Below, piece by piece: positions 1 through 7,538 of a DNA stretch of 37,840 nt. The stretch comes from Saprospiraceae bacterium (GTDB lineage: Bacteria > Bacteroidota > Bacteroidia > Chitinophagales > Saprospiraceae). Position 1 is the stretch's first letter; every line of letters begins with the position of its first letter. The notes beneath the pieces were generated by a model. It did no database searches. It saw nothing but the letters and a program-made list of their open reading frames with translations, and was not told the origin of the DNA. Made by a program: the position numbers and the translations under genes. Where the stretch lies: assembly GCA_021739645.1 (NCBI GenBank), contig JAIPBL010000060.1:1-37840 (forward strand), in the 5' to 3' direction.

Positions 1-136
1 CTGACGCCTGAAAGGGAGTTTGACTTTGACCATAGTAATTGATGATTTTGCAACCACAAATTACTCGGCCAATTCCCATTCTTCAACCGATTGTCAATTT
101 TTCAAAAATCCTCTTTTGGATTTCAAAACATACTCT
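1..136. repeat. Left copy of 136-bp terminal inverted repeat (probable IS end)
   Basis: Bases 1-136 are the exact reverse complement of 37704-37839 (base i pairs with 37840-i); identity stops at 137. Read outward on the minus strand it starts near GAGTATG and holds a small subterminal stem (AAATCC / GGATTT, about 112-127). It then has an ATG at 33-31 that stays open off the window edge for 11 codons, which could be a transposase start. The bases next to the repeat fit a TNA target (TAA here, TTA on the right), as in some IS5-family groups, but I cannot assign a family. It is either the edge of one IS copy or an assembly break at a repeat. Confidence 0.85.
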
Positions 137-158
137 TAACAAAACCTTATGCTGGGGC

Positions 159-202
159 ATGACAAAAATCATGGCCATATCTTCCGGGTTTCCTGATTTT
201 TG
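159..202 (+). promoter_or_regulatory. Crp/Fnr-like box and -7 element upstream of the His-rich gene
   Basis: ATGAC-AAAA-ATCAT at 159-172 fits RTGAY-N4-RTCAY. Its centre (165.5) is 36.5 bases before the last G of GATTTTTG (195-202), a weak version of the Bacteroidota -7 element TAnnTTTG. No TTTG lies about 20 bases upstream of the -7, so the promoter would need an activator. The same arrangement recurs at 1283 and 21471. Assignment to the Crp/Fnr protein at 23948 is inference. Confidence 0.5.
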
Positions 203-222
203 CACCTAAAAAACGGCTATTC

Positions 223-615
223 GTGAAACACCAGGCATTGTCATATTCCCTCCTCTTTCTGTTTTTGTTCGGGTCACTCGTGCCCGGCCAAACGCAAGAG
301 GAATTGACACGGTTGCCAATACTCTGGAAGCACTATCAGGTACATAAATCGCAGGCTCCCACCAGTTCCCTTGAATACCTAGAGCTTCACTACGGCAAAG
401 ACTTCGCCCAACATAGCTCGGAGCATGACCACTCCAAACTGCCGATGAAAAGCGGCGACCACCACCTGCATGCGCCCGCACCTACCGATTTGCCACAACC
501 AACTTTGGTCTGTTTCCAGGCACTTCCTTTTTTGAAAATAGCCCCGAGCTTCAACGACCAGGCTTATTATCTCCTCCTCCTCTACGACATCTGGCAGCCG
601 CCGAAATCCTGTTGA
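223..615 (+). CDS. Small exported His-rich protein, paralogue 1
   Basis: A 130-residue protein starting at GTG. It has a hydrophobic signal peptide (about residues 5-24, ending near VPGQTQ), a middle region rich in His and Asp (HYGKDF, EHDHSKLP, HHLHAP), and a conserved tail DIWQPPK. It is exactly as long as the protein at 14524-14916 and shares HYG, HDHSKLP, HLHAP and DIWQPP with it. The second copy sits directly before a heavy-metal RND pump, so a periplasmic metal-binding or metal-sensing role is inferred. I do not recognise a named family. GTG is chosen because it gives a good signal peptide and no in-frame ATG lies upstream before the stop at 160. A Crp/Fnr-like box precedes it. Confidence 0.75.
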   Translation: MKHQALSYSLLFLFLFGSLVPGQTQEELTRLPILWKHYQVHKSQAPTSSLEYLELHYGKDFAQHSSEHDHSKLPMKSGDHHLHAPAPTDLPQPTLVCFQALPFLKIAPSFNDQAYYLLLLYDIWQPPKSC

Positions 616-681
616 TATTCCCACTTTTTATTTGATTTTATTTCACAAACTGCTGATTTTCAGCACTTAAAAATATCAACA

Positions 682-1200
682 ATGGACGCAACACATTTGC
701 ATTTGTTGCTCAATCACTTCCCGATTATCGGGACAGTATTGGGCGTAGGGGTGATGCTATACGGCTATATCACCGCATCCGACCAAGTTAAAAAAGCGGC
801 ACTCTGGACTTGGTTTGCCATGGCTTTGATTGCCATTCCCGTTTTCCTAACTGGAGAACCTGCCGAGGAGTCCGTCGAAGGCATCGCAGGCGTTTCCGAA
901 GGGCTTATCGAACAACACGAAGAGGCGGCCACCGTGGCCATCTGGCTCATGGAAGCACTCGGTTTGCTCTCGCTCGTGACGCTGGTTTTGGGTAAAACAA
1001 AAAACAGTTTGTCCAAGCCGCTCGTGCTGGTTTCGACCGTTTTGGGGCTTGTCGTGTTCGGGGCAATGGCCTGCACGGGCTATCTTGGCGGACAGATACG
1101 TCACAGTGAAATCAGGAGCGGTGCGGCTGCAGCTGGCACTGGCGGCGAGCAGGGTGGCGAAGTCAATGGCGAGGCTGGCGAAGACAGTGATGATGATTAG
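682..1200 (+). CDS. Four-helix membrane protein, DUF2231-like
   Basis: 172 residues with about four hydrophobic helices. The N-terminal motif HLHLLLNHFPIIGT, the central acidic loop with GEPAEESVE and EQHE, and the C-terminal TGYLGGQIRHSEI are typical of DUF2231-type inner-membrane proteins, in which conserved His residues in helices suggest heme or metal contact. The last 25 residues are a low-complexity Gly/Glu/Asp tail. The gene follows the His-rich protein gene by 66 bases and ends just before a strong hairpin terminator, so the two probably form one short transcription unit. Function unknown. The start at ATG 682 gives an immediate match to the family N-terminus. Confidence 0.75.
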   Translation: MDATHLHLLLNHFPIIGTVLGVGVMLYGYITASDQVKKAALWTWFAMALIAIPVFLTGEPAEESVEGIAGVSEGLIEQHEEAATVAIWLMEALGLLSLVTLVLGKTKNSLSKPLVLVSTVLGLVVFGAMACTGYLGGQIRHSEIRSGAAAAGTGGEQGGEVNGEAGEDSDDD

Positions 1201-1211
1201 TACCTGATTTA

Positions 1212-1247
1212 ATGCTGCGGCCTGACAACCTTGTTGGGCCGCAGCAT
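1212..1247 (+). terminator. Hairpin terminator after the DUF2231-like gene
   Basis: An 11-bp perfect stem, ATGCTGCGGCC at 1212-1222 pairing with GGCCGCAGCAT at 1237-1247, with a 14-base loop, 12 bases after the stop codon. No U tract follows, which is common for such hairpins in Bacteroidota. Confidence 0.75.
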
Positions 1248-1282
1248 AAATATTAACTGTTCCTCAAAAAATAGCTTCCAAT

Positions 1283-1344
1283 GTGACCAAGGTCACTGAC
1301 CGCACCATTTCCACGCTTGCATCTTTGCGAAGTGAATATTCACT
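1283..1344 (+). promoter_or_regulatory. Crp/Fnr-like box, -7 element and downstream palindrome before the 1365 gene
   Basis: GTGAC-CAAG-GTCAC at 1283-1296 has perfect palindromic arms. Its centre (1289.5) is 37.5 bases before the last G of the -7-like CATCTTTG (1320-1327). No -33 TTTG is present. At 1331-1344 a second perfect 14-base palindrome, AGTGAATATTCACT, overlaps the expected transcription start and could be a repressor site. Activator at about -42 plus operator at about +1 is inference from position. Confidence 0.55.
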
Positions 1345-1364
1345 AACATTAAAATCAAACTACA

Positions 1365-1778
1365 ATGACAGGCAAAAACAATCTTTCGACCGGCTTCCTC
1401 CTCATGGGTTTTTTCATGGCCTACGGCTTTTTGCTCATCTACCTCCGTGACTTTGCCCCCGGCAAGGAAGAATGGATAGCCCAGTACACCACGGGCAAAC
1501 ACTTTGAGTCGAGGCTGGCGCACGTGCACGGCAACCTGTTCGCTTTCCTGAACATCGTTATCGGCTTTCTGCTACTTCATTTTGGTGGCAGGTTGCGCAG
1601 CGCAAAAGCCATTTCTTGGCTTGCCCTCACGGGTTTGCTGATGCCGCTGGGCATTTTGGCAGAGGTCTATCTTGGCGCACCACCCATTTTCGTACTCATT
1701 GGCGCAGCCGCCATGACGACTGCCGTAGTTTGGCTGGGTGTTTCTTTTTTTAAAATGAAACCGACAAGCGAGGCGTGA
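1365..1778 (+). CDS. Small membrane protein with HVHGN motif, unknown function
   Basis: 137 residues with four predicted membrane helices (roughly 8-28, 54-74, 83-102, 108-130). The loop entering helix 2 carries ESRLAHVHGNLFAFLN. The paired His residues at a membrane edge resemble heme- or metal-binding positions in small oxidase-like membrane proteins, but I cannot name the family. It is the first gene after the Crp/Fnr-like box at 1283 and is followed 44 bases later by the T9SS cargo gene, so the two are probably co-transcribed. A role in the envelope or respiration is only a guess from context. Confidence 0.7.
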   Translation: MTGKNNLSTGFLLMGFFMAYGFLLIYLRDFAPGKEEWIAQYTTGKHFESRLAHVHGNLFAFLNIVIGFLLLHFGGRLRSAKAISWLALTGLLMPLGILAEVYLGAPPIFVLIGAAAMTTAVVWLGVSFFKMKPTSEA

Positions 1779-1822
1779 GCAGAGAAAATATTTTTCAAAC
1801 AATTCAAACTAAATCCACCAAC

Positions 1823-3433
1823 ATGACCACTAAATTAGTGCAAATTATCTTACCACTTTTCCTGGCAGTCGCATTGTCAGGGCAAGCGGAATTTCCTTAT
1901 TCGGTGACGCTGGAACCTTACTCCATCCCCGGTTTGGCTGGCATTCATTCTTACGCACATGGACAGCACGACGGGAAATGGGTCATCATCGGCGGCAGAC
2001 TGGACGGCATCCATGCCCGGCAGCCGTTCAGTGCATTTCCGGCTTCGCAAAATAATACTACCATCCGGGTAGTTGACCCGGAATCCGGGAGCGCGTGGAC
2101 TGCCTCGCTCAACGCTCTGCCCACCGGGCTGCAAGAGCAGTTGCAATCTACCAATATGCAATTTTTCCAGGACGGCGACCTGCTCGTGATAGTTGGTGGC
2201 TATGCTTTCAGTAGTTCCGCAAACGACCACATCACTTTTCCCAACCTCACCACGGTAAATGTTCCCGGATTGATTGAGGACATCATCAACGGCGAACCGA
2301 TTGCAGGGAATTTTCAGCAGATAACCGACGACGTTTTTGCCGTGACAGGCGGTTACCTCGGCAAAATCGGGGACGAGTTTTATCTCGTTGGCGGGCAAAG
2401 GTTTGACGGCAGGTACAACCCGATGAACCACCCGACTTTTGTCCAGACTTACACCGATGCCATTCGTAAGTTTACCCTCGAAAACATTGGCGGCAATTGG
2501 GTTTTTAACAATTATTCCGTCATTTCCGACCCGCTGAACCTACACCGTCGGGACTACAACCTGCTGCCGCAGATTTATCCCGGCGGGGAGTTTGGCTACA
2601 CCATATTTTCAGGCGTTTTTCAGCTAAACGAGGACTTGCCTTTTCTTTATCCGGTTGACATAACCGCTGCCGGGCATGTGCCTGTGGATAGTTTCAACCA
2701 GTATTTGTGCAACTACCACACTGCCCATGCCGCCTTGTTCGACGAGGGTGCAAACGCCATGCACAACCTCTTTTTTGGGGGCATCAGCCAGTATTACTAC
2801 AACGGGGCCACCCTGGTTCAGGACGATAATGTGCCGTTTGTGAAAACCATCAGCAGGGTCAGCAGGGTGGCAGACGGTAGCCTCTTGGAGGCTCGGCTGC
2901 CCGTCGAGATGCCAAGCTATCTCGGGGCGGGTGCAGAGTTGATATTCAACGATGAACTGCCGCAGGCAGCGCCGGGCATTGTCCGCCTTTCGGCGATAAG
3001 TACAGATTCTTTCTTGTTGGGGTACATCGTCGGGGGTATAGAAAGTCCGTCGCAGAACCCATTTGCCTTTAACGACACCGGCATGACTTCCGCAGCAACT
3101 ACCATCTATAAAGTTTACCTCAGCAAGTCTGGCGCAACACCGACCGGGGAGGCAATCATGCCCGGGTACCACGATTTTACCGTCTCGGTTTCGCCCAACC
3201 CCAACAACAGCAGCGTTTTTCGTATCAAAGCGAATGCGCCGGAGGCGGGGAACGTGGAAATTTTCATGGTGGACACCACGGGAAAACTGCTGCTCAACTT
3301 AGGTTTGGAAGGTTTGCAGCAAGGGAAAAACACTTTGGAAGTGGAAATGAAGAACCCAGTCAAAGGCATGGCCTTTTTGAAGGTGCTGTTGAACGGAAAA
3401 TATGCCGCTTCGACAAAAATAATTTTTGAATAA
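1823..3433 (+). CDS. Secreted kelch-like beta-propeller protein with T9SS sorting domain
   Basis: 536 residues from the ATG at 1823, which gives a clean signal peptide (MTTKLVQIILPLFLAVALSG); the open frame extends 48 bases upstream but that would bury the signal. The body has kelch-like strands with repeated Gly-Gly turns (WVIIGGR, LLVIVGGY, FAVTGGY, FYLVGGQ), suggesting a beta-propeller. The last ~85 residues (VSVSPNPNNS..., TGKLLLN, GMAFLKVLLNGK) are a type A T9SS C-terminal sorting domain, so the mature protein should be secreted or anchored on the surface. Substrate unknown. It lies downstream of the small membrane protein under the same Crp/Fnr-like promoter. Confidence 0.85.
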   Translation: MTTKLVQIILPLFLAVALSGQAEFPYSVTLEPYSIPGLAGIHSYAHGQHDGKWVIIGGRLDGIHARQPFSAFPASQNNTTIRVVDPESGSAWTASLNALPTGLQEQLQSTNMQFFQDGDLLVIVGGYAFSSSANDHITFPNLTTVNVPGLIEDIINGEPIAGNFQQITDDVFAVTGGYLGKIGDEFYLVGGQRFDGRYNPMNHPTFVQTYTDAIRKFTLENIGGNWVFNNYSVISDPLNLHRRDYNLLPQIYPGGEFGYTIFSGVFQLNEDLPFLYPVDITAAGHVPVDSFNQYLCNYHTAHAALFDEGANAMHNLFFGGISQYYYNGATLVQDDNVPFVKTISRVSRVADGSLLEARLPVEMPSYLGAGAELIFNDELPQAAPGIVRLSAISTDSFLLGYIVGGIESPSQNPFAFNDTGMTSAATTIYKVYLSKSGATPTGEAIMPGYHDFTVSVSPNPNNSSVFRIKANAPEAGNVEIFMVDTTGKLLLNLGLEGLQQGKNTLEVEMKNPVKGMAFLKVLLNGKYAASTKIIFE

Positions 3434-3497
3434 ACCCCGGACTTTGGGCACTCGCCTACCGGATAATGCCAAATTGACCGCTTTCAACTTGAATAAA

Positions 3498-4094
3498 ATG
3501 GAAATCAAAGACCGCCAATTAGAAATCCTTGAAGCCGCCGGCGCCCTCCTCAACGAGCAGGGCATCGGCGGCTTGACCACCAAAAACTTGGCGAAAAAGG
3601 TGGGCTTTTCCGAGTCGGCATTGTACCGCCACTACGGAAGCAAGGAAGAAATCATCGCAGCCCTGTTGCAATATCTGTATGACCGTATAAAAGAGCGTCT
3701 GCCTGCCATTGTCGCTGGACCGGACGTACCACCTGCTGAACGCCTCCGCCAGCTTTTCGGCAGCCATTTGGATTTCCGTTCGGCGCATCCGCACTTCCTG
3801 ACGGCAGTTTTTTCGGATGGAATGCTCAAATACAGCCCGGCGGTGTACGAAGGTATCATGCAACTCATGTCCGTCATGCGCAACGCTGTCGGGAGCATCG
3901 TGGATGAGGGGCAAAAAAGCGGGGACTTCACAACCGAAATCCCGGCGGAAGAATTGAGCCATATCCTCATCGGTTCGTTCCGCTTGCTCATGCTCCGGTG
4001 GCGCATTTCGGACTTTGGTTTCGATGTGAAAATTGCCGGAAGCCAACACGTGGAAAATCTTATTTTACTCATTTCAAAAAAAACTGAGACATGA
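3498..4094 (+). CDS. TetR/AcrR-family transcriptional regulator
   Basis: 198 residues from ATG 3498; an upstream in-frame start at 3426 would overlap the previous gene and add an unusual extension. The N-terminal helix-turn-helix is clear: ILEAAGALLNEQGIGGLTTKNLAKKVGFSESALYRHYGSKEEII. The C-terminal ligand domain is unassigned. The stop codon overlaps the ATG of the lipoprotein gene (ATGA at 4091), and an RND efflux operon follows directly, so it is very probably the local repressor, autoregulating the whole operon. I see no clear palindromic operator in the 64 bases before the start. Candidate TetR-like palindromes occur at 10699 and 14493 instead. Confidence 0.92.
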   Translation: MEIKDRQLEILEAAGALLNEQGIGGLTTKNLAKKVGFSESALYRHYGSKEEIIAALLQYLYDRIKERLPAIVAGPDVPPAERLRQLFGSHLDFRSAHPHFLTAVFSDGMLKYSPAVYEGIMQLMSVMRNAVGSIVDEGQKSGDFTTEIPAEELSHILIGSFRLLMLRWRISDFGFDVKIAGSQHVENLILLISKKTET

Positions 4095-4507
4095 AAAATC
4101 TAATCTTATTCCTCTTACTCGCCCTGCCGCTGCTACAATCCTGCGGCGGGCATGAACACCATGAGGGCACTTCCCCGCAAGTGCTGTTGGACAACGGCAA
4201 CCGCTGGCAAGCCAATTCTGAAACCACACAGGGCATAGCCGACATGCAGGCGATATTGGCAAAATATGAAGGTAAAACGGAAGCCCTCAGCGACCGCAAA
4301 GCGCTGAGGGAAGAACTGGAAACCGGCTTCCAAAATATTTTCAAACAATGCACCATGACGGGGGAAGCACACGAGCAACTGCACAATTTCCTGCTTCCCA
4401 TGAAGGGAATTTTTGAAAAAATAGACAGCGGAACTGCCGCTGAAAGCCAGGCTGCTATCGGTCAATTGGAAAAACATCTCGCTGACTATCAAAACTATTT
4501 CCAATGA
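4091..4507 (+). CDS. Small lipoprotein of an efflux operon
   Basis: 138 residues with a lipoprotein signal (MKNLILFLLLALPLLQSC, acylated Cys18) followed by a short His-rich stretch GGHEHHEG. The helical rest contains CTMTGEAHEQLHNFLLPM, where Cys, Met and His residues could bind copper or another soft metal; this is inference. It overlaps tetR by 4 bases (ATGA) and the cupin gene by 4 bases (ATGA at 4504), so translation is coupled across three genes. The final codons (LADYQNYFQ) recur as a remnant in front of the second cupin at 11682, showing that the lipoprotein-cupin pair was once duplicated. Confidence 0.82.
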   Translation: MKNLILFLLLALPLLQSCGGHEHHEGTSPQVLLDNGNRWQANSETTQGIADMQAILAKYEGKTEALSDRKALREELETGFQNIFKQCTMTGEAHEQLHNFLLPMKGIFEKIDSGTAAESQAAIGQLEKHLADYQNYFQ

Positions 4508-4791
4508 ACTTACTCGAATTACTGACGCCCACTGAAATGGAGGTTTTTACCCAAAACGTCCTGAAAGAAAAAGCCTCCGCTACCCTGATGCAAATAAAAA
4601 AAGGCGCTGTTTTGAAAGAACACCAAAGTATGACCAATGCCATGCTGGTGCTGCTTTCAGGCAGTGCGGTTTACGATGAAAAAGAAAGGTGGGAAGCCCT
4701 ATCCGAGCCATTGGACTTTGTGCGAATCCCCGCCCATGTAACCCACAAAGTCACCGGGCTGGAAGATTCAGTGCTTTTGCTCATTCAATAA
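4504..4791 (+). CDS. Small cupin-domain protein, copy 1
   Basis: 95 residues forming a single cupin-like barrel: KEKASATLMQIKKGAVLKEHQSMTNAMLVLLSGSAVY, then FVRIPAHVTHKVTGLEDSVLLLIQ. The His residues in KEHQ and PAHVTH match the metal-binding positions of small cupins. It probably acts in the cytoplasm as a binding or stress protein; no enzyme activity can be assigned. It is coupled to the lipoprotein by an ATGA overlap and lies 10 bases before the TolC-type gene. A second copy, of the same length and about four-fifths identical by eye, is at 11682-11969. Confidence 0.88.
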   Translation: MNLLELLTPTEMEVFTQNVLKEKASATLMQIKKGAVLKEHQSMTNAMLVLLSGSAVYDEKERWEALSEPLDFVRIPAHVTHKVTGLEDSVLLLIQ

Positions 4792-4801
4792 CATTCATTT
4801 T

Positions 4802-6115
4802 ATGAAAAATCATATCGTCATATCATTGGTCCTGTTCAGCGTAGCTGTCGCTGTCAACCTCTCTGCGCAAGCACCCGCACTGACGCTCGACCAATGCGTG
4901 GAAATGGCGCTCGGGCACAACCTCAACCTGAAAGCAACTCAACAGGACGCAATATTGGCGCAGCACAAAATTGCGGAAGCCAAAGCCAACCTGCTGCCCA
5001 AATTCAACGGAACGGTGGATTACAAACTTTATGGCGACCTGCCCACCCAACTCCTGCCCGCCACTGTCTTCGGTGGTCTGCCCGACACTTACAAAGCAGC
5101 CGAGTTTGGCGTTCCCCACAACATCGGCGCAAATGTGCAGGGTAGCCTGCCGCTCTACAACCGGGCTGCACGTAGCGCCATCGCCGCTGCCGACAACGGG
5201 GTGGAAATGGCAGAACTGCAAGCGCAAAAAGTGCGGGAAGAAATCATCTGGGAGGTGAGCAGCACCTACTACAATGCACAAATACTGGCGAACCAGCAGC
5301 TTTTTTTACAGGGCAACATCGTCAATTTGAACAAAAGCATTGATGCGGTGCAACTGCTCCTGCAACAGCAGTTGGCCAGCGGCATTGACCTCGACCGGCT
5401 GAAGGTTCAAAAAACTTCCGCTGAAACCCGGCTTTCAACGGTCACGACACAATTTGCCTCCGTCATCAATGCCCTGAAATTTTACACTGGAACGCCGCAA
5501 TCCGACTCCCTTTCCGTTGTCACCGAAACGGCAACAACCCCCGCCGTCCTGGCAGTGGAACGTACTCCACTCGACGTTTCCTTGACCGAGCAACAAATAC
5601 GCCTGCTCGAAAGCGAAAAGCAGGTCGTCCGTTCGGCGATGTACCCGTCGGTGGGTGTGTACGGGCTGTACGGCTACACCGGCTATGGTAAAACAGGCAG
5701 CAACAGCTTCCTCGATTTTTACCCCATCAGCTTTGTGGGGATGCAGGCCAACGTACCCATTTTCAATGGTACGCTGACGAAAAAACGGATGGAGCAAAAG
5801 GACGTGGAAATCATCAAGACCAACTTCCGCAAGGAGTTTTTACTCGAAAAAAATACGCTGGAAAAAGCAAACGCACAATTGCAACTCGAAACAGCCCGGC
5901 AAAATCTTGAAACATTTGAGGCCAATGTCGCCCTGGCCCAGGGGATTTTTGACAAAACCCAACTGCTGCTGTCGGAAGGTCTGGCAACCGTCACCGACCT
6001 CGTGCTAACCGATAACACCGTTCGGGAAGCCCAGCAGGATTACATCGCCGCATTGGTGCAGTTCCGCAAGGCAGAACTTGAGTACAAAAGGACCACTGGC
6101 AACCTGAGATTTTAA
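4802..6115 (+). CDS. TolC-family outer-membrane efflux channel
   Basis: 437 residues with a signal peptide (about 1-22, VAVNLSAQAP) and the two long helical repeats of outer-membrane efflux proteins: LTLDQCVEMALGHNLNLKATQQD at the start, and a C-terminal helical hairpin ending with the family signature (EGLATVTDLVLTDNTVREAQQDYIAALVQFRKAELEYKRTTG). It would form the trimeric outer-membrane exit duct for the adaptor (6322) and RND pump (7539). It lies 10 bases after the cupin gene in the tetR operon. A long palindromic element separates it from the adaptor gene. Confidence 0.93.
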   Translation: MKNHIVISLVLFSVAVAVNLSAQAPALTLDQCVEMALGHNLNLKATQQDAILAQHKIAEAKANLLPKFNGTVDYKLYGDLPTQLLPATVFGGLPDTYKAAEFGVPHNIGANVQGSLPLYNRAARSAIAAADNGVEMAELQAQKVREEIIWEVSSTYYNAQILANQQLFLQGNIVNLNKSIDAVQLLLQQQLASGIDLDRLKVQKTSAETRLSTVTTQFASVINALKFYTGTPQSDSLSVVTETATTPAVLAVERTPLDVSLTEQQIRLLESEKQVVRSAMYPSVGVYGLYGYTGYGKTGSNSFLDFYPISFVGMQANVPIFNGTLTKKRMEQKDVEIIKTNFRKEFLLEKNTLEKANAQLQLETARQNLETFEANVALAQGIFDKTQLLLSEGLATVTDLVLTDNTVREAQQDYIAALVQFRKAELEYKRTTGNLRF

Positions 6116-6133
6116 AAAAAACAAGCTGTGCCC

Positions 6134-6291
6134 CTCGTCCCGTAGGGACGGCATCTTTGTAGAATTCGCACAAAAGCCCATGTTTCCGTTCCGTAGGAAC
6201 GGTATCTAACGCTTTCAAGATGCCGTTCCTACGGAACGGAAAAGGGATATTACTGGGCATTTCTACAAAGATGCCATCCCTCCGGGACGAG
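6134..6291. repeat. REP-like nested palindromic element between TolC and adaptor genes
   Basis: Outer arms of 31 bases (6134-6164 and 6261-6291) are inverted with only 2 mismatches. Inner arms of 25 bases (6183-6207 and 6218-6242) have 1 mismatch. Each arm also contains its own small palindrome (CGTCCC-GTA-GGGACG, CGTTCC-GTA-GGAACG). The ~158-base unit would fold into a long imperfect stem with a second stem inside. This is the architecture of REP/BIME-type extragenic repeats, usually spread by TnpA_REP transposases. In mRNA it could stabilise or separate the upstream and downstream messages. Confidence 0.8.
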
Positions 6292-6321
6292 TGAGTAACA
6301 TCATTTTCTAATAAAATAAAA

Positions 6322-7383
6322 ATGAAAATCATAAAACGTATCGCCGCCCTTGTAGCCATTGTGGCCCTCATTGCGCTGACAATCTTCAAGCTAAAAAGCA
6401 ACAAGGAAACCGTGGAAACCAACATGTATCGCAACGACCCCAACCTCGCTGTGCTGGTAGAAGCTGAAGCCGTCCAGATGCGCAGCATCGGCGGCGAGAG
6501 GCGCTACACAGGCATCTTCGAGCCGTTCCGGGAAGGTAAAATCATGTCGGAAGCACAGGGTAAAATTGTGTGGCTCGGCATCTCGGAAGGGAACTTCGTG
6601 ACGACCGGGCAGGTCGTCGCCCGCCTCGACGACACCTTGCTCCAGCTTCAGTTGCAAGCCCTCGATGTGCAAATCGAAGGGCAGCGCAATGACCTTCGCC
6701 GTTACGAAGTATTGACCCCGGCAGAAGCTGTGCCTGGGGTGCAGTTGGAAAAAACAAAACTGGCGCTGAAAGCGGCAGCGGTGCAGCGCAAAACATTGCT
6801 GGAGCAAATCAGCCGCACCGCCATCCGGGCGCCTTTTCCCGGCATCGTCACGATGAAAATGGTGGAAACCGGCGCCGTGATAGCACCCGGTATGCCCCTG
6901 GCGCAACTCACCGATATTTCCTCGCTGAAACTGACCATCAGCGTACCGGAAAACGAACTATCCGGTTTTCGGAAAGGCCAAAACGTGAGCACCGGTGCGG
7001 ATGCGCTTCCCGGGAAAACGCTCACCGGGCAGGTAAGTCTCGTCGCTTCCAAAGGCGATGCGGCGCACAACTTCGCCGTGCAGGTTTTGGTGAAAAACCC
7101 GCAGCCTGATGCGCTGAAAGCGGGCATGTACGGCTCGGTCATTTTCGCTGAAAAAGAAGCCGGGCAGGCGCTGACCATTCCGCTTGCCGCCCTCACAGGG
7201 TCGGCGCAGGCAGCGCAGGTTTTTGTCGTGAAAGACGGCAAAGCAAAGCTGCGTGACGTGAAACTTGGCATTGCCGGAGAACGCTACTCCGGGGTGTTGG
7301 AAGGATTGGAGGCGGGTGAAATGGTGGTCACTTCAGGGTTGATTAACCTGCAAGATGGTACGCCGGTGCGAGTGCGGGAGTGA
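6322..7383 (+). CDS. RND efflux periplasmic adaptor (membrane fusion protein)
   Basis: 353 residues. An N-terminal membrane anchor (KRIAALVAIVALIALTIFKL) is followed by a barrel-sandwich/lipoyl half (EGKIMSEAQGKIVWLGISEGNFVTTGQVVARLD), a short alpha-hairpin, the second lipoyl half (IRAPFPGIVTMKMVETGAVIAPG), a beta-barrel, and the membrane-proximal domain (VKLGIAGERYSGVLEGLEAGEMVVTSGLINLQDGTPVRV). It would link the pump at 7539 to the TolC-type channel at 4802 across the periplasm. The hairpin is short (about 50 residues) compared with AcrA, so contact with the channel may be shallow. Confidence 0.93.
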   Translation: MKIIKRIAALVAIVALIALTIFKLKSNKETVETNMYRNDPNLAVLVEAEAVQMRSIGGERRYTGIFEPFREGKIMSEAQGKIVWLGISEGNFVTTGQVVARLDDTLLQLQLQALDVQIEGQRNDLRRYEVLTPAEAVPGVQLEKTKLALKAAAVQRKTLLEQISRTAIRAPFPGIVTMKMVETGAVIAPGMPLAQLTDISSLKLTISVPENELSGFRKGQNVSTGADALPGKTLTGQVSLVASKGDAAHNFAVQVLVKNPQPDALKAGMYGSVIFAEKEAGQALTIPLAALTGSAQAAQVFVVKDGKAKLRDVKLGIAGERYSGVLEGLEAGEMVVTSGLINLQDGTPVRVRE

Positions 7384-7434
7384 GGATTGAGAAGTTTCCA
7401 AATTCCAATTCCTGATTTTCGGTAGTTATTCGCT

Positions 7435-7497
7435 AAAGTGTTGACAAACATCTATCATCCCCGAGAAATCGGGGATGTTAGATGAGACCAACACTTT
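7435..7497 (+). repeat. Long intercistronic stem-loop between adaptor and pump genes
   Basis: A near-symmetric 63-base hairpin. AAAGTGTTG (7435-7443) pairs with CAACACTTT (7489-7497), CATCTA (7449-7454) with TAGATG (7479-7484), and CATCCCCGA (7456-7464) with TCGGGGATG (7469-7477), closed by a GAAA loop. That gives 24 paired positions with a small internal loop and one T-T mismatch. There is no U tract, so it is not a standard intrinsic terminator. It could be an mRNA processing or stability element that sets the adaptor:pump ratio, or another REP-like unit. Confidence 0.75.
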
Positions 7498-7538
7498 ATC
7501 GATTGACTACCTGATTTTCAATTTTCAAATTTCAACTC

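Noticed and set aside
7441-7454. TTGAC-AAAC-ATCTA as a fifth Crp/Fnr-like box
   Set aside because: Two arm positions deviate, the sequence is part of the long hairpin at 7435-7497, and no -7 element is found at the expected distance.
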